Notes under the pieces: model-generated
What the model was told of the DNA's origin: nothing
Databases searched by the model: none
The model's input: only the letters and a program-made list of their open reading frames with translations
In this document: positions 8,643 to 16,958 of the stretch, one piece after another
Position numbering within the stretch: position 1 is the first letter of the stretch
Layout of the letters: every line of letters starts with the position of its first letter
Assembly: GCA_016710335.1 (NCBI GenBank)
Contig: JADJXQ010000002.1
Location: 1-64,000 of the forward strand
Origin: Rhodospirillales bacterium
Lineage (GTDB): Bacteria > Pseudomonadota > Alphaproteobacteria > Rhodospirillales > Defluviicoccaceae
DNA length: 64,000 nucleotides
Direction of reading: 5' to 3'
Made by a program: the position numbers and the translations under genes

Positions 8643-10049
8643 ATGAACGACATGCTGGAGAACAGGACGTTCGACGAGATCCAGGTCGGCGACACCGCGA
8701 GCCTGACCCAGGCGCTGCAACATGAAGATATCGAAACCTGGGCAGCCATCACCGGCAACCAGAACCTGATGGCTCCCGAGGGGAAAGCGATCGCAGGCGC
8801 TCTTGAGAGTACCGGCGCCGGGAGCATGTGGGCGGCGGCGCTCGTCTCCACAGTGTTCGGCACCCGCCTGCCGGGGCTTGGCTCGACGATCCGCGCGGTC
8901 AAGCTTGAGTTCCTGGCACCGGCGACAACAGGGATCCGCGCCACCGCCGTCGTCACCGTCAGGGAGAAGCACGCCGATACCGGCACAGTCGTGCTTGATT
9001 GCCACTGCAGCGCCGACGGTGGGGATATCCTCCGCGCCACGGCGGAGGTGGTGGCCCCCACCGAAAAGATCCGCACACCCTTGCGCGAGCTGCCCATCGT
9101 TCAGCTGAGGCGGGAGGACCGCTACCTCGAGCTGATCGCCCGTTGCGAGGGGCTGGAGCCGATGCGCACCGCCGTCGTTCATCCATGCAGCGAAGACGCT
9201 TTGGTGGGCGCGATCGAAGCGGCGGAGCGCGATCTCATCGAGCCGGTCTTGGTCGGCCCGGAAGCCAAGATTCGCGCCACGGCGGTGGCGGCAAATGTCG
9301 ACATCACGCCCTTTCGCATCGTTCCCGCCGAACACAGCCATCACGCCGCCGTGCTGGCCGTGCAACTGGTGCGCAGCGGCGAGGTCGCCAATCTGATGAA
9401 GGGCAGCCTGCACACCGACGAGCTTCTGCGCGCGGTTCTCGACCGTGAAGCAGGATTGCGCACCGAGCGGCGGCTCAGCCACTGTTTTTGCCTCGCGGTC
9501 GCGACCTATGAACGAGCGATCATCCTCACCGACGCCGCCATCAACATCAACCCTGACCTGAGAACAAAACGCGATATCTGCCAAAACGCCATTGACCTTG
9601 CTCGCGCCCTCGGGCTCGACGAGCCGAAGGTGGCGATCCTTGCCGCGGTCGAGACCGTCAATCCCGACATGCCGGCGACGCTCGATGCCGCGGCGCTGTG
9701 CAAGATGGCCGAGCGCGGTCAGATCAAGGGAGGTGTTCTCGATGGGCCGCTGGCCTTCGACAACGCCATCGATGAGGAAGCGGCCCGGACCAAGGGAATC
9801 GTCTCGCCGGTCGCCGGTCGGGCCGATATCCTCGTTGTCCCTGACCTTGAGGCGGGCAACATGCTGGCCAAGCAGCTCACGTTCATGGCCGATGCCGAGG
9901 CGGCCGGCATTATCGTCGGCGCGCGCGTTCCCGTCGTGCTCACGAGCCGCGCTGACAGCGCCCGCACCCGACTGGCATCGTGCGCCCTCTCGGTGCTGAT
10001 GGCCGAGGACCAGCGCCGAAGCCTCGTCATGGGCAAGGTGGCGGAGTAA
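8643..10049 (+). CDS. pta: Bifunctional enoyl-CoA hydratase (MaoC) / phosphate acetyltransferase
   Basis: 468 residues with two domains. Residues 1 to about 140 are a MaoC-like hot-dog domain (NRTFDEIQVGDTASLTQAL, later AALVSTVFGTRLPGLGSTI and FLAPATTGIRATAVVTVREK). Residues of about 165-468 are the phosphate acetyl/butyryltransferase fold (AVVHPCSEDALVGAIEAA, NLMKGSLHTDELLRAVL, TDAAININPDLRTKRDICQN, GADVLVVPDLE-type end). It would interconvert acyl-CoA and acyl phosphate. The start at 8643 is chosen because the extension to 8592 has no family similarity. ackA begins two bases after its stop, so coupling is very likely. Confidence 0.9.
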   Translation: MNDMLENRTFDEIQVGDTASLTQALQHEDIETWAAITGNQNLMAPEGKAIAGALESTGAGSMWAAALVSTVFGTRLPGLGSTIRAVKLEFLAPATTGIRATAVVTVREKHADTGTVVLDCHCSADGGDILRATAEVVAPTEKIRTPLRELPIVQLRREDRYLELIARCEGLEPMRTAVVHPCSEDALVGAIEAAERDLIEPVLVGPEAKIRATAVAANVDITPFRIVPAEHSHHAAVLAVQLVRSGEVANLMKGSLHTDELLRAVLDREAGLRTERRLSHCFCLAVATYERAIILTDAAININPDLRTKRDICQNAIDLARALGLDEPKVAILAAVETVNPDMPATLDAAALCKMAERGQIKGGVLDGPLAFDNAIDEEAARTKGIVSPVAGRADILVVPDLEAGNMLAKQLTFMADAEAAGIIVGARVPVVLTSRADSARTRLASCALSVLMAEDQRRSLVMGKVAE

Positions 10050-10051
10050 CC

Positions 10052-11233
10052 ATGATGGAACCGGGCCTTCTCGTCATCAACGCCGGCTCCTCCAGCATCA
10101 AGTTTGCTGGTTATGTAGACGACGGCAACGCAGAGCTTTCGTTTCTCGGCAAAGGCCAAGTCGAAGGCCTCCGCACCGAACCACGCTTCGCTTGCAAGAA
10201 TGCAGTTGGCGAGGTTATGGGGGAGCATCGGTGGCCCAGCGCAATCACTCACAGTGAGGCGATCGACTACATCATCGGCTGGATAGAAGAGCACGCTACG
10301 AACGTCCAGGTGGCGGCAGCCGGACACAGGGTCGTGTTCGGCGGGGCTGCTTACGCCGGCCCGACCCGGCTGGACGAACGAGCCATTGCCGAGATCGAGA
10401 AGCTCGTCGCGTTCTTCCCGTTGCATCTTCCCCACAACCTGGCCGCAATCAAGGCGCTCGCCGAATTTCACCCGGCACTGCCGCAGGTCGCCTGCTTCGA
10501 TAACAGCTTCCATAACACGCAGCCGAAGGTGGCTCAGCTGTTTGCGCTTCCACGGGGCCTCTTCGAGCAAGGGGTCCGCCGCTACGGCTTCCACGGGCTC
10601 TCTTACGAGTACATTGCGCGGGTACTGCCGGACTACGCTCCCAATGTGTCGCGGGTTGTCGTTGCGCATTTGGGAAGCGGCGCCAGTATGTGTGCGCTGC
10701 GCGACGGCAAGAGCATCGAAAGCACGCTCGGCTTCAGCGGCCTCGACGGCCTGCCGATGGGAACGCGGCCGGGCGCCCTCGACCCCGGCGTCATGCTCTA
10801 TCTGCTGGAAGCTCTTGGCATGGATGCCAGGGCGATTGAAAAGCTCCTTTACACCGAGTCGGGGCTTCTCGGCGTATCCGGCATCAGCAACGACATGCGC
10901 GACTTATTGGCGAGCGACGACCCGAAGGCGGCGGAGGCCGTCGACCTCTTCGTTTACCACATCGCCAAGAACCTTGGGGCGCTCGCGGCGGTGCTCGAGG
11001 GGATCGACGCCCTGGTGTTCACCGCCGGCATCGGTGAGCACGCAGCCGAAATTCGAGAACGTGTCTGCCGCCGCGCGGAGTGGCTCGGGATTCATCTCGA
11101 TCCGGCTGCGAACAACGCCGGCGGCGCGTGCATCACCAACCCTGAAAGCCCGGTATCGGCATGGGTGATCCCCACCGACGAGGAGCGAATGATCGCCATT
11201 CACACGGCGCGTCTGCTTAATGCCGGGAGCTGA
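10052..11233 (+). CDS. ackA: Acetate kinase (acetate/propionate kinase family)
   Basis: 393 residues, standard for AckA. It makes ATP and acetate from acetyl phosphate, pairing with the preceding Pta domain. Motifs: LLVINAGSSSIKFAGY (phosphate-binding), VAAAGHRVVFGG, GVRRYGFHGLSYEYIAR, VAHLGSGASMCALRDGKS, MGTRPGALDPGVMLYLLE and VFTAGIGEHAAEIRERVC. Two adjacent ATGs (10052 and 10055) are possible starts. It begins immediately after the Pta stop and is followed about 48 bases later by fabI. Confidence 0.95.
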   Translation: MMEPGLLVINAGSSSIKFAGYVDDGNAELSFLGKGQVEGLRTEPRFACKNAVGEVMGEHRWPSAITHSEAIDYIIGWIEEHATNVQVAAAGHRVVFGGAAYAGPTRLDERAIAEIEKLVAFFPLHLPHNLAAIKALAEFHPALPQVACFDNSFHNTQPKVAQLFALPRGLFEQGVRRYGFHGLSYEYIARVLPDYAPNVSRVVVAHLGSGASMCALRDGKSIESTLGFSGLDGLPMGTRPGALDPGVMLYLLEALGMDARAIEKLLYTESGLLGVSGISNDMRDLLASDDPKAAEAVDLFVYHIAKNLGALAAVLEGIDALVFTAGIGEHAAEIRERVCRRAEWLGIHLDPAANNAGGACITNPESPVSAWVIPTDEERMIAIHTARLLNAGS

Positions 11234-11281
11234 AGAACGTATGACGCGCTGGTTGAGGGCCCGCAGAATGGAGATGATGAG

Positions 11282-12109
11282 ATGGGTGACCTGACGGCAA
11301 CAGAGGCCTTTTTTGCTGATCTGAGGAAACACGTCGAAGGCTCGGAAGGTCCGCTTGTCGGCAAGAAGGCGCTGGTCATCGGCATAGCCAACAACCAGTC
11401 GATCGCCTATGGCTGTGCACTGGCGTTCCGCGCGCTTGGCGCAGAGGTGGCGATCACCTACCTCAACGAGAAGTCGAAGTCGTACACTCAGGCGCTCGCC
11501 GAGCACCTCGAGGCGGCGCTCTACCTGCCCTGCGACGTGCGAATCGAAGGACAGCTGGAGGCGGTGTTCGAGGCGATCGCGCAGAAGTGGGGCAAGCTCG
11601 ACATCGCCCTTCACTCGATCGCTTTCGCTCCGCGCGAGGATCTCCATGGCCGCGTCACAGACTGCTCTCGCGAAGGCTTCCTGATGGCGATGGACATCTC
11701 GTGCCACTCGTTCATTCGCATGGCGAGGCTGGCCGAGCCCCAGATGAAGGACGGCGGCACTCTGTTCACGATGAGCTACTATGGCGCCGAGAAGGTGGTC
11801 GAGAACTACAACGTCATGGGACCGGTCAAGGCGGCCCTGGAGGCGTCCGCACGTTACATTTCCGCCGAGCTCGGGCCGAAAAAAATCCGGGTCCATTCGA
11901 TATCGCCGGGCCCGATCCAGACGCGCGCCGCTTCGGGTATCAACCGTTTCGACGAACTTATGGAAAGAGCGGCCTCACGGGCCCCCAGCCGGCTGCTTGT
12001 CACCATCGAGGACGTCGGCATGGCCACAGCCTTCCTCGCCAGCGACTATGCCAAGCTCATTACCGGCGATACGATCTATATCGACGGCGGCTACCACGTC
12101 GTCAGCTAG
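11282..12109 (+). CDS. fabI: Enoyl-[acyl-carrier-protein] reductase (NADH), FabI
   Basis: 275 residues. FabI carries out the last reduction of fatty-acid elongation in the cytosol. The nucleotide motif is ALVIGIANNQSIAYGCALAF. The active site is SYYGAEKVVENYNVMGPVKA, with the Tyr-x6-Lys pair typical of FabI. The end GDTIYIDGGYHVVS is conserved. The N-terminal 25 residues before the Rossmann strand are longer than in E. coli FabI. The TAG stop (12107-12109) is formed by a TA dinucleotide that is also the target site of the IS630 element, plus one base of the element. Being clustered with phaC-pta-ackA, it may be an accessory rather than the main FabI. Confidence 0.95.
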   Translation: MGDLTATEAFFADLRKHVEGSEGPLVGKKALVIGIANNQSIAYGCALAFRALGAEVAITYLNEKSKSYTQALAEHLEAALYLPCDVRIEGQLEAVFEAIAQKWGKLDIALHSIAFAPREDLHGRVTDCSREGFLMAMDISCHSFIRMARLAEPQMKDGGTLFTMSYYGAEKVVENYNVMGPVKAALEASARYISAELGPKKIRVHSISPGPIQTRAASGINRFDELMERAASRAPSRLLVTIEDVGMATAFLASDYAKLITGDTIYIDGGYHVVS

Positions 12110-13292
12110 TGACCCGACTCTGAAATGGCGACCAATAATCCTACAGTGCAGGCTCGGCGCGGTTCAAGGCGGCGCGGGCGCGCTGGATCTTTTCGAGGAT
12201 GGCGGCTCCCTCGGCTTTCCACGTGTAGGGGCGTGGATCGGCGTTGCGTTGGGCGAGATAGGCCTTGATGTCGGCGACCAACTCTTTCACCGAGGTGAAG
12301 CTCCCGGCACGGATGACGTCTCCGGTAAGGTCGGCGAAGAAGCGCTCGACCAGATTGAGCCACGACGAGGACGTGGGCGTGAAGTGCACGTGAAAGCGCG
12401 GGTACCTGGCCAGCCAGGCCTTCACCTTTGCGTGCTTGTGGGTGGCGTAGTTGTCGACGATCAGATGGAGATCGAGGTCCTTGGGCGTCTCGCGGTCGAT
12501 CTGCTTGAGGAACCTGAGCCACTCGACGTGGGTATGGCGCGCCTCGGTGCGCGCGATGAGCTTTCCGACCAGCGCGTCGAGCGCGGCGAACAGCGTGATC
12601 ACGCCATGGCGCCTGTAGTCGTGGGTCATGGTGGCCGGACGCTTGGGCGCGAGCGGCAGCCCGAGTTGCGTGCGCTCCAGGGCTTGGCACTGGCTCTTCT
12701 CGTCGCAGCACAGCACGAGCGCCTTCTCCGGCGGGTTGAGGTAGAGCCCGATCACGTCCCAGAACTTCTCCTCGAAGCTCGGGTCGTTGGAGAGCTTGAA
12801 GGTCCTGGTCACGTGAGGCTTCAAGGCGTTCTTCGACCAGACCCGCTGAACCGTGGAGGGCGAGACGCCCGCGTGGCGGCTCATGGAGCGCACGCTCCAG
12901 CGCTTGCGCGGCGCAGGCGGCCGGGTGGCCTCGGTCAGGACGCGCTTGATCTTCTCGGGCGGGATCGACGGCTTGCGACCGCGCCCCGGCTCGTCCTCGA
13001 GGCCCGAAAGCCCCTTGGTCTCGAAACGCTTCGTCCATGTCGATACGCGCGTGGGCGTCGTGCCCAGCCGCGCGGCGACCTCCACAACGCCAAGGCCTTC
13101 GAGCCTGAGGAGAACGATCGACGCGCGCTCCTTCGCCCGTGCCTCAATGCTTGTCGCCCGCGATCTGCGTTCGAGCTCCCCAACCACCTCCGGCTCCGCC
13201 GTGATCCGCTTGATCGGACGCGCCATTCGACTGATCCTCCCCGCATCGTGCATCGCGCAAGGATATTAGTCGACACTTTAGAAACAGTACAC
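12109..13292 (-). mobile_element. IS630-family insertion sequence, complete
   Basis: A 1184-bp element flanked by TA dinucleotides at 12107-12108 and 13293-13294, the TA target duplication expected for IS630/Tc1-type transposition. Its ends are imperfect inverted repeats: reading inward, both begin GTG and agree at about 20 of the first 29 positions. One transposase gene on the minus strand fills it. Joining the flanks across one TA restores fabI codon AGC, TAG and then the TGCACAG end of the 110-bp repeat, so the element landed in the terminal TA of that repeat. Confidence 0.85.
12141..13226 (-). CDS. IS630-family transposase (DDE)
   Basis: 361 residues from the preferred start at 13226 (MARPIKRIT); a GTG or ATG further out, to 13253, is possible. 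The N-terminal part is a two-part HTH (VVEVAARLGTTPTRVSTWTK, then RKRWSVRSMSRHAGVSPSTV). The DDE catalytic core shows VLCCDEKSQCQAL (first Asp), LHLIVDNYATHKHAKVKAWL (second Asp) and TSSSWLNLVERFFADLTGD with the final Glu. The frame is intact with no stop or frameshift, so the element could still be active. Confidence 0.95.
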   Translation of the reverse strand: MARPIKRITAEPEVVGELERRSRATSIEARAKERASIVLLRLEGLGVVEVAARLGTTPTRVSTWTKRFETKGLSGLEDEPGRGRKPSIPPEKIKRVLTEATRPPAPRKRWSVRSMSRHAGVSPSTVQRVWSKNALKPHVTRTFKLSNDPSFEEKFWDVIGLYLNPPEKALVLCCDEKSQCQALERTQLGLPLAPKRPATMTHDYRRHGVITLFAALDALVGKLIARTEARHTHVEWLRFLKQIDRETPKDLDLHLIVDNYATHKHAKVKAWLARYPRFHVHFTPTSSSWLNLVERFFADLTGDVIRAGSFTSVKELVADIKAYLAQRNADPRPYTWKAEGAAILEKIQRARAALNRAEPAL

Positions 13293-13402
13293 TAGTGCAC
13301 AGACCATTGGGATGATTCAATCGAACGACTTGTAGTTTTCACGATAATCAAGAGACTACGTGCAACAATGGCGCGTTCTTTGAATGCACCATTGCTGCAT
13401 TA
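13293..13402. repeat. MITE-like repeat, copy 1 (CTAGTGC termini)
   Basis: About 110 bp from the TA at 13293-13294 to the TA at 13401-13402. The reverse complement starts CTAATGCAGCAATGGTGC and ends TGGTCTGTGCACTAG. It matches the copies at 54186 and 59223; GGTGCATTCAAAGAA is identical to the 59-kb copy. An internal hairpin (GGTGCATTC, AAA loop, GAACGCGCC) is conserved. The IS630 element is inserted in its fabI-proximal terminal TA. It lies between the convergent fabI and SpoIIAA-like genes. Confidence 0.7.
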
Positions 13403-13441
13403 GGAAGAACGTAGCAAGCCGGGGCCAGGAAATGGGTACGA

Positions 13442-13828
13442 TCACTGTCCCCGCAACCATGCCAGCGCGTCGTCGCGGCGCTCGGGCGGAAAGAAGCGCA
13501 ATTTCGCGCCCGGGGCAATGTCGGCAAGGCGCGGCTGCTCATCGGCAAATTGCGGCCCGGAGACGACCGCAACCTTGCGAACCGAATCGCCGATCGTCTT
13601 GGCGGTCAGCAATCCGAGCGTCTTGGCCCCCTTCTCCCAGGCTTCGAGATCCCGCCAGTCCACCAGCATGCTGAAGCCGCGGCCCGCGCCGCCGCGCAGA
13701 TGCACACCGACCGCGGGAAACTGTACATGCAAGGACTCGATTGCGCCGTCGATATCGGCTTCGCTGATCATCCCCGACATCTCGATGATGAGGATGCGGT
13801 CCGCCTCATCCGCCTTGAGCTTGATCAT
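13442..13828 (-). CDS. SpoIIAA-like (STAS/SEC14-type) protein
   Basis: 128 residues. It resembles the SpoIIAA-like family, small alpha/beta proteins of the STAS/CRAL-TRIO fold with unknown ligand. Visible features are ILIIEMSGMISEADIDGAIE in the first strand-helix unit, SMLVDWRDLEAWEKGAKTLG, a central VRKVAVVSGPQFADEQPRLA and the C-terminal LRFFPPERRDDALAWLRGQ. That last segment is the usual end of this family. The start at 13828 has a perfect AGGAGG seven bases upstream; the longer frame to 13870 is rejected. No operon partner. Confidence 0.8.
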   Translation of the reverse strand: MIKLKADEADRILIIEMSGMISEADIDGAIESLHVQFPAVGVHLRGGAGRGFSMLVDWRDLEAWEKGAKTLGLLTAKTIGDSVRKVAVVSGPQFADEQPRLADIAPGAKLRFFPPERRDDALAWLRGQ

Positions 13829-13910
13829 GGTTCCTCCTGCCCTTTTCACCGCCATGCAGCGGTTCGGCATGATAGAACAAAATCGCGCGCAAGGGGCGAT
13901 TCCTGATGGC

Positions 13911-14096
13911 TCATCTTATCGTCCCCTTGGCGCTCGTGCCGACACCCGGCGCGACCCCGGGTGCCCCGACACCCCGTCCGGGCGTAACGCCGGCCCCTAC
14001 TCCGCCGACGCCGAAACCGGGATCAACGGCAAAGGCAACCCCGGGGAACATCAACGCCGTCCCGACGACCACAATGGACGACAACAACGGATGCAA
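13911..14096 (-). CDS. Possible small secreted Gly/Val/Pro-rich peptide
   Basis: 61 codons from a TTG at 14096; the frame is open further upstream, so the start is unsettled. The first 23 residues look like a clean signal peptide (LLSSIVVVGTALMFPGVAFA followed by VDPG). The mature part is about 38 residues of repeated G-V-G/A-P-G units ending SAKGTIR. An ATG 27 bases upstream, in another frame, would read MKRTEF before a stop, so a frameshifted start is possible. An opposite-strand Pro/Thr-rich frame covers the same bases but has no export signal. Function unknown. Confidence 0.4.
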   Translation of the reverse strand: MHPLLSSIVVVGTALMFPGVAFAVDPGFGVGGVGAGVTPGRGVGAPGVAPGVGTSAKGTIR

Positions 14097-14132
14097 TTCA
14101 CAACATGAATTCAGTCCGTTTCATTCAGTTCG

Positions 14133-15302
14133 TCAGTATCCGGGCGGCGCCTTGGCCCAAGGATACCCTTCCCGAGCAAGCTCGTAGCCGACGTTGAAGA
14201 GTTCGTTCATGTAGTGCTGCTCGAACGGTTCGGTGAGCGGCACGTCGAAGGACATGGGAATGAAGGCGAGGTTGAAGTCGACGCCGTCCCGCTCCGTCGT
14301 CGCATAGATACGGTAGAGGTCACCGACCCCCTGATTCTGGATCAGCGACGAGACCGCCCGTTGCGCGATGCTTAGGGTGCGGCGCTCCGTATCGGCCCAA
14401 TCCGGGTCAAGGCGGCTGTTGCGGATGATAAACGCCCGTCGTTCCCGGGTGACTCCGGCCAGCTTTGCGATCTGCGCGACCTGCAGGGCGGGCGGGTAGA
14501 CAAAGACCTGGGCGCTGGCTCCGCCATCGACATGCATTTCCTGATAGGGAGCATCATCGACCTTGACGTCGATCATCGTCGGCGGAAACGCCCCTGGTAT
14601 GGCGGTCGACGCGACGAGAATATCGTGGATCAGCTCCATCGCCTCGGGGCTGCCGCTAGCCGCGATCTTGCCGATGTTCCAGATCACGGGCCGCCGGGCA
14701 TCGAGGTTCGTCGTGCCGATGAAGAGGAGCCGGCCTTTGGCATGTTCGGCGGCGATCGCCTTCAGCATGTCCTGAGTGACATATTTCGCGACCAGGCGGC
14801 GGAGCGGCGCGTTGTCGGCCAGCGCATCATTGAAGAGAGCCGCCAACCGGCTCCGTTCTTCAAGAACGTCCTCTGCAGCGATGGTCGTGTAGACTGCCTT
14901 CAACTGATTGTCGTATGCGGGTCCCAGGAAGGCGAACGGGGCAGTCAGCGCCCCCGTGCTGATGCCGGTGACGAGCTTGAACTCCGGCCGAGTGCCGGCG
15001 GCGGTCCACCCCACCAGCAACCCGGCGCCGAAGGCGCCATCCTCGCCGCCGCCGGAGATGGCGAGGAAATTGGCCGGTGGCAGCGGCCCGTTGTTGCCGG
15101 CAGCGGCGAACATCTCCGCCTCACGCACGTAAGCCTCGCGGGCATCCTGCTGCATTCGCGCCAGATCTTCTTTCTGCCAATATCGAATCCCGGTCATGCC
15201 GTCGACGACCGCTGCGGCCTGCTGCTCTTTCGGGACCGCCGGAAGACGTATGGGCGTTGAACAAGCCTGAAGAGGGCCGAGGAAGGCCGCAAAGATCAGC
15301 AT
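14133..15302 (-). CDS. Patatin-like phospholipase, predicted lipoprotein
   Basis: 389 residues from the ATG at 15302, giving a lipoprotein signal MLIFAAFLGPLQAC with the lipobox cysteine. A start at 15404, behind a GAGG sequence, would add a 34-residue N-terminal leader. The patatin catalytic features are present: oxyanion loop SGGGEDGAFGAG, nucleophile elbow GISTGA with the serine, and the dyad aspartate in HVDGGA. Such enzymes release fatty acids from phospholipids; this one is probably anchored at the outer membrane. It is transcribed divergently from the lipoprotein gene at 15787. Confidence 0.88.
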   Translation of the reverse strand: MLIFAAFLGPLQACSTPIRLPAVPKEQQAAAVVDGMTGIRYWQKEDLARMQQDAREAYVREAEMFAAAGNNGPLPPANFLAISGGGEDGAFGAGLLVGWTAAGTRPEFKLVTGISTGALTAPFAFLGPAYDNQLKAVYTTIAAEDVLEERSRLAALFNDALADNAPLRRLVAKYVTQDMLKAIAAEHAKGRLLFIGTTNLDARRPVIWNIGKIAASGSPEAMELIHDILVASTAIPGAFPPTMIDVKVDDAPYQEMHVDGGASAQVFVYPPALQVAQIAKLAGVTRERRAFIIRNSRLDPDWADTERRTLSIAQRAVSSLIQNQGVGDLYRIYATTERDGVDFNLAFIPMSFDVPLTEPFEQHYMNELFNVGYELAREGYPWAKAPPGY

Positions 15303-15786
15303 GAAAAACCAGCAGCGCAACTGCCGGTCCCAACGCCTTGAACCGAAGGAATTATCGCCAGCGCTGCCAGGGATTTCCGGGTCAGGAATCAGTCGCCAGC
15401 CCATTCTCTGTGTTCCTCTGTGTTCACCCTGCGACAGACTGCGTTCGCGGTCCACCGCGTGCAGAACGCCCGCGTTCATCCCGCGGCGGGCGAGCGTCGT
15501 TGACGTTAGAACCTATAACAGCGGTCAGTCTAGACTGTGATCCGAGATCCGTCCGGGATCTTCGCCGCGCGCCGAGTTCAGCCAGAATCTCGGTCTTCAG
15601 TTCGTCCAGCAGGTGGCAGAAATTCCTCGACACGCGCCGTCCCGGGCTCCCGCAGATCGTTGATGTTCGAAGAGCGTCCTTTTACAACGCCCATGCCGAA
15701 TGCAGTATCAAATGAGATCCGACGCGGCTTCCTCACAATTTTTTGTGCATGTTGTTCGTCGTTCCGACAAAGAAAGGGAAAATAGA
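15303..15786. other. Divergent intergenic region with tandem repeat and palindrome
   Basis: About 480 bases between the patatin and lipoprotein genes. It contains a tandem 10-mer CTCTGTGTTC at 15406-15415 and 15416-15425, and a perfect 12-bp palindrome CAGTCTAGACTG at 15526-15537. A minus-strand frame (15424-15633) starts MSRNFCHLLDELKTEILAEL but loses protein character afterwards. The 120 bases before 15787 are AT-richer than the surroundings and probably hold the lipoprotein promoter. Confidence 0.4.
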
Positions 15787-16410
15787 ATGAATCGTTTTTT
15801 CAGTTTTGCCGTGGCGCCACTGCTACTTGGGACGCTGGTCATAGGATTGACCGGTTGCGGCAGTGACAGCGGGAACACCGCATCCGGGCCGGCGGCGGTG
15901 CCTGCGAGTGCGCAACCGGAGACGGTCGTTGGTGAAGCCTACGCCGAGGCCGAAGCAACGATTGAGTCTATTGACACCAAGACACGCAGTGTGACCCTGC
16001 GTGGGGCTGACGGCGGGACCCAGACCGTGAAAGCACCGGCAGGCGTCGATCTTGCTCGCCTGAAGAAGGGAGACGTCGTCATCCTTGGCGCCTATCAAAG
16101 GGTCAGCGTCCGGGCGATGCCGTCCGGTTCTGCGCCGCTCGGTGTAACACGGGAGATAGCAGCGGCCCGCTCGCAACCCGGAGAGACGCCCGGCCGCGTT
16201 TTCGCCGAGGCGACGCGGGTGGTCTCAGAGGTCACCGCCATTGATCTTGCCAATAATCGGGTCACGCTGAAGGGAGCCGATGGCTCGGTTGTGACTCTTG
16301 ATGTGAAGAACCCGGAGAACCAGCGCAAGCTCCAAACGCTGGAGGTGGGCGATTTGGTCGAAATTGACTTCATCGAAGCAGTTGGCGTCGAGCTCAAGCC
16401 GAAAAGTTGA
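15787..16410 (+). CDS. Lipoprotein with two repeated beta-domain units
   Basis: 207 residues. A typical lipoprotein signal peptide, FAVAPLLLGTLVIGLTGCGS, gives a cysteine at about residue 22. Two similar units follow: ATIESIDTKTRSVTLRGADG with VKAPAGVDLARLKKGDVV, and EVTAIDLANNRVTLKGADGS with VTLDVKNPENQRKLQTLEVG. Each looks like a small OB/SH3-like beta domain. A GAAAGGGA ribosome-binding site lies ahead of the ATG at 15787. It is monocistronic, followed by a chemoreceptor relic. Function unknown; a cell-envelope role is inferred from the anchor. Confidence 0.8.
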   Translation: MNRFFSFAVAPLLLGTLVIGLTGCGSDSGNTASGPAAVPASAQPETVVGEAYAEAEATIESIDTKTRSVTLRGADGGTQTVKAPAGVDLARLKKGDVVILGAYQRVSVRAMPSGSAPLGVTREIAAARSQPGETPGRVFAEATRVVSEVTAIDLANNRVTLKGADGSVVTLDVKNPENQRKLQTLEVGDLVEIDFIEAVGVELKPKS

Positions 16411-16529
16411 GGCTAAAGTGCGGTCGGGCAGTCCAGGTGACGCGGTTCGCATGTCCGTACAACGCTCTTCCGTCGCGGGTAGCGGCAAACAACCGTCTCC
16501 GTTGTTCGGTGATCACAGCCTCGGAATGA

Positions 16530-16931
16530 TCAAGGCGGAGCGCTCGCCGTCTCGTTGGTCGTGGCACTTGCGCTCTCGCTGCTCGCCGCCTGCACGACGT
16601 CGGTGGGGGTGGAGCGGCTCGACCCGCAAGATGTCCATCGCCAGGCCGCCGACGCTGCCCGCCACCTGCCCCGACTTCTGCTGAATGTCGATGGCTTGGC
16701 GGCGGTTCTGGGAGCATCCTGCGACACTTCGGTAATCAACTCCGCAACCTCGCGTGCCGCTGCGCTGCTTTCGCAGACGCTGTGGCTGATTTCCTGCGTC
16801 GCTGCAGTCTGCTGCTCCATCGCAGCGCAAATTTTGGCCGATGACCTGTCGATGCTCTCGACGGTGCGACCCATCCCCCGCGACCACTTGGCATCAAAAA
16901 GCTGATCCCGGCCTACGACGGTATCGGTCAT
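16530..16931 (-). pseudogene. Methyl-accepting chemotaxis protein, C-terminal relic
   Basis: The minus strand encodes a recognisable MCP signalling tail: SRGMGRTVESIDRSSAKICA, MEQQTAATQEISHSVCESSA, then AAREVAELITEVSQDA. After that the frame degenerates. The expected continuation appears in the neighbouring frame (QAIDIQQKSGQVAGSVGGLA near 16660-16700), so at least one frameshift separates them. No membrane or sensor domain remains and no start is plausible. It sits just past the 3' end of the 5'-nucleotidase fusion gene. Confidence 0.65.
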
Positions 16932-16958
16932 CCGGTGTGGTCCGATGCGCGGGCCGTG

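Noticed and set aside
13906..14187. Plus-strand Pro/Thr-rich frame
   Set aside because: Antisense to the signal-peptide-bearing frame; lacks an export signal and overlaps the end of the patatin gene.
15406..15425. CTCTGTGTTC tandem as a regulatory element
   Set aside because: Only two copies and no link to a promoter; recorded as a repeat within the intergenic description only.
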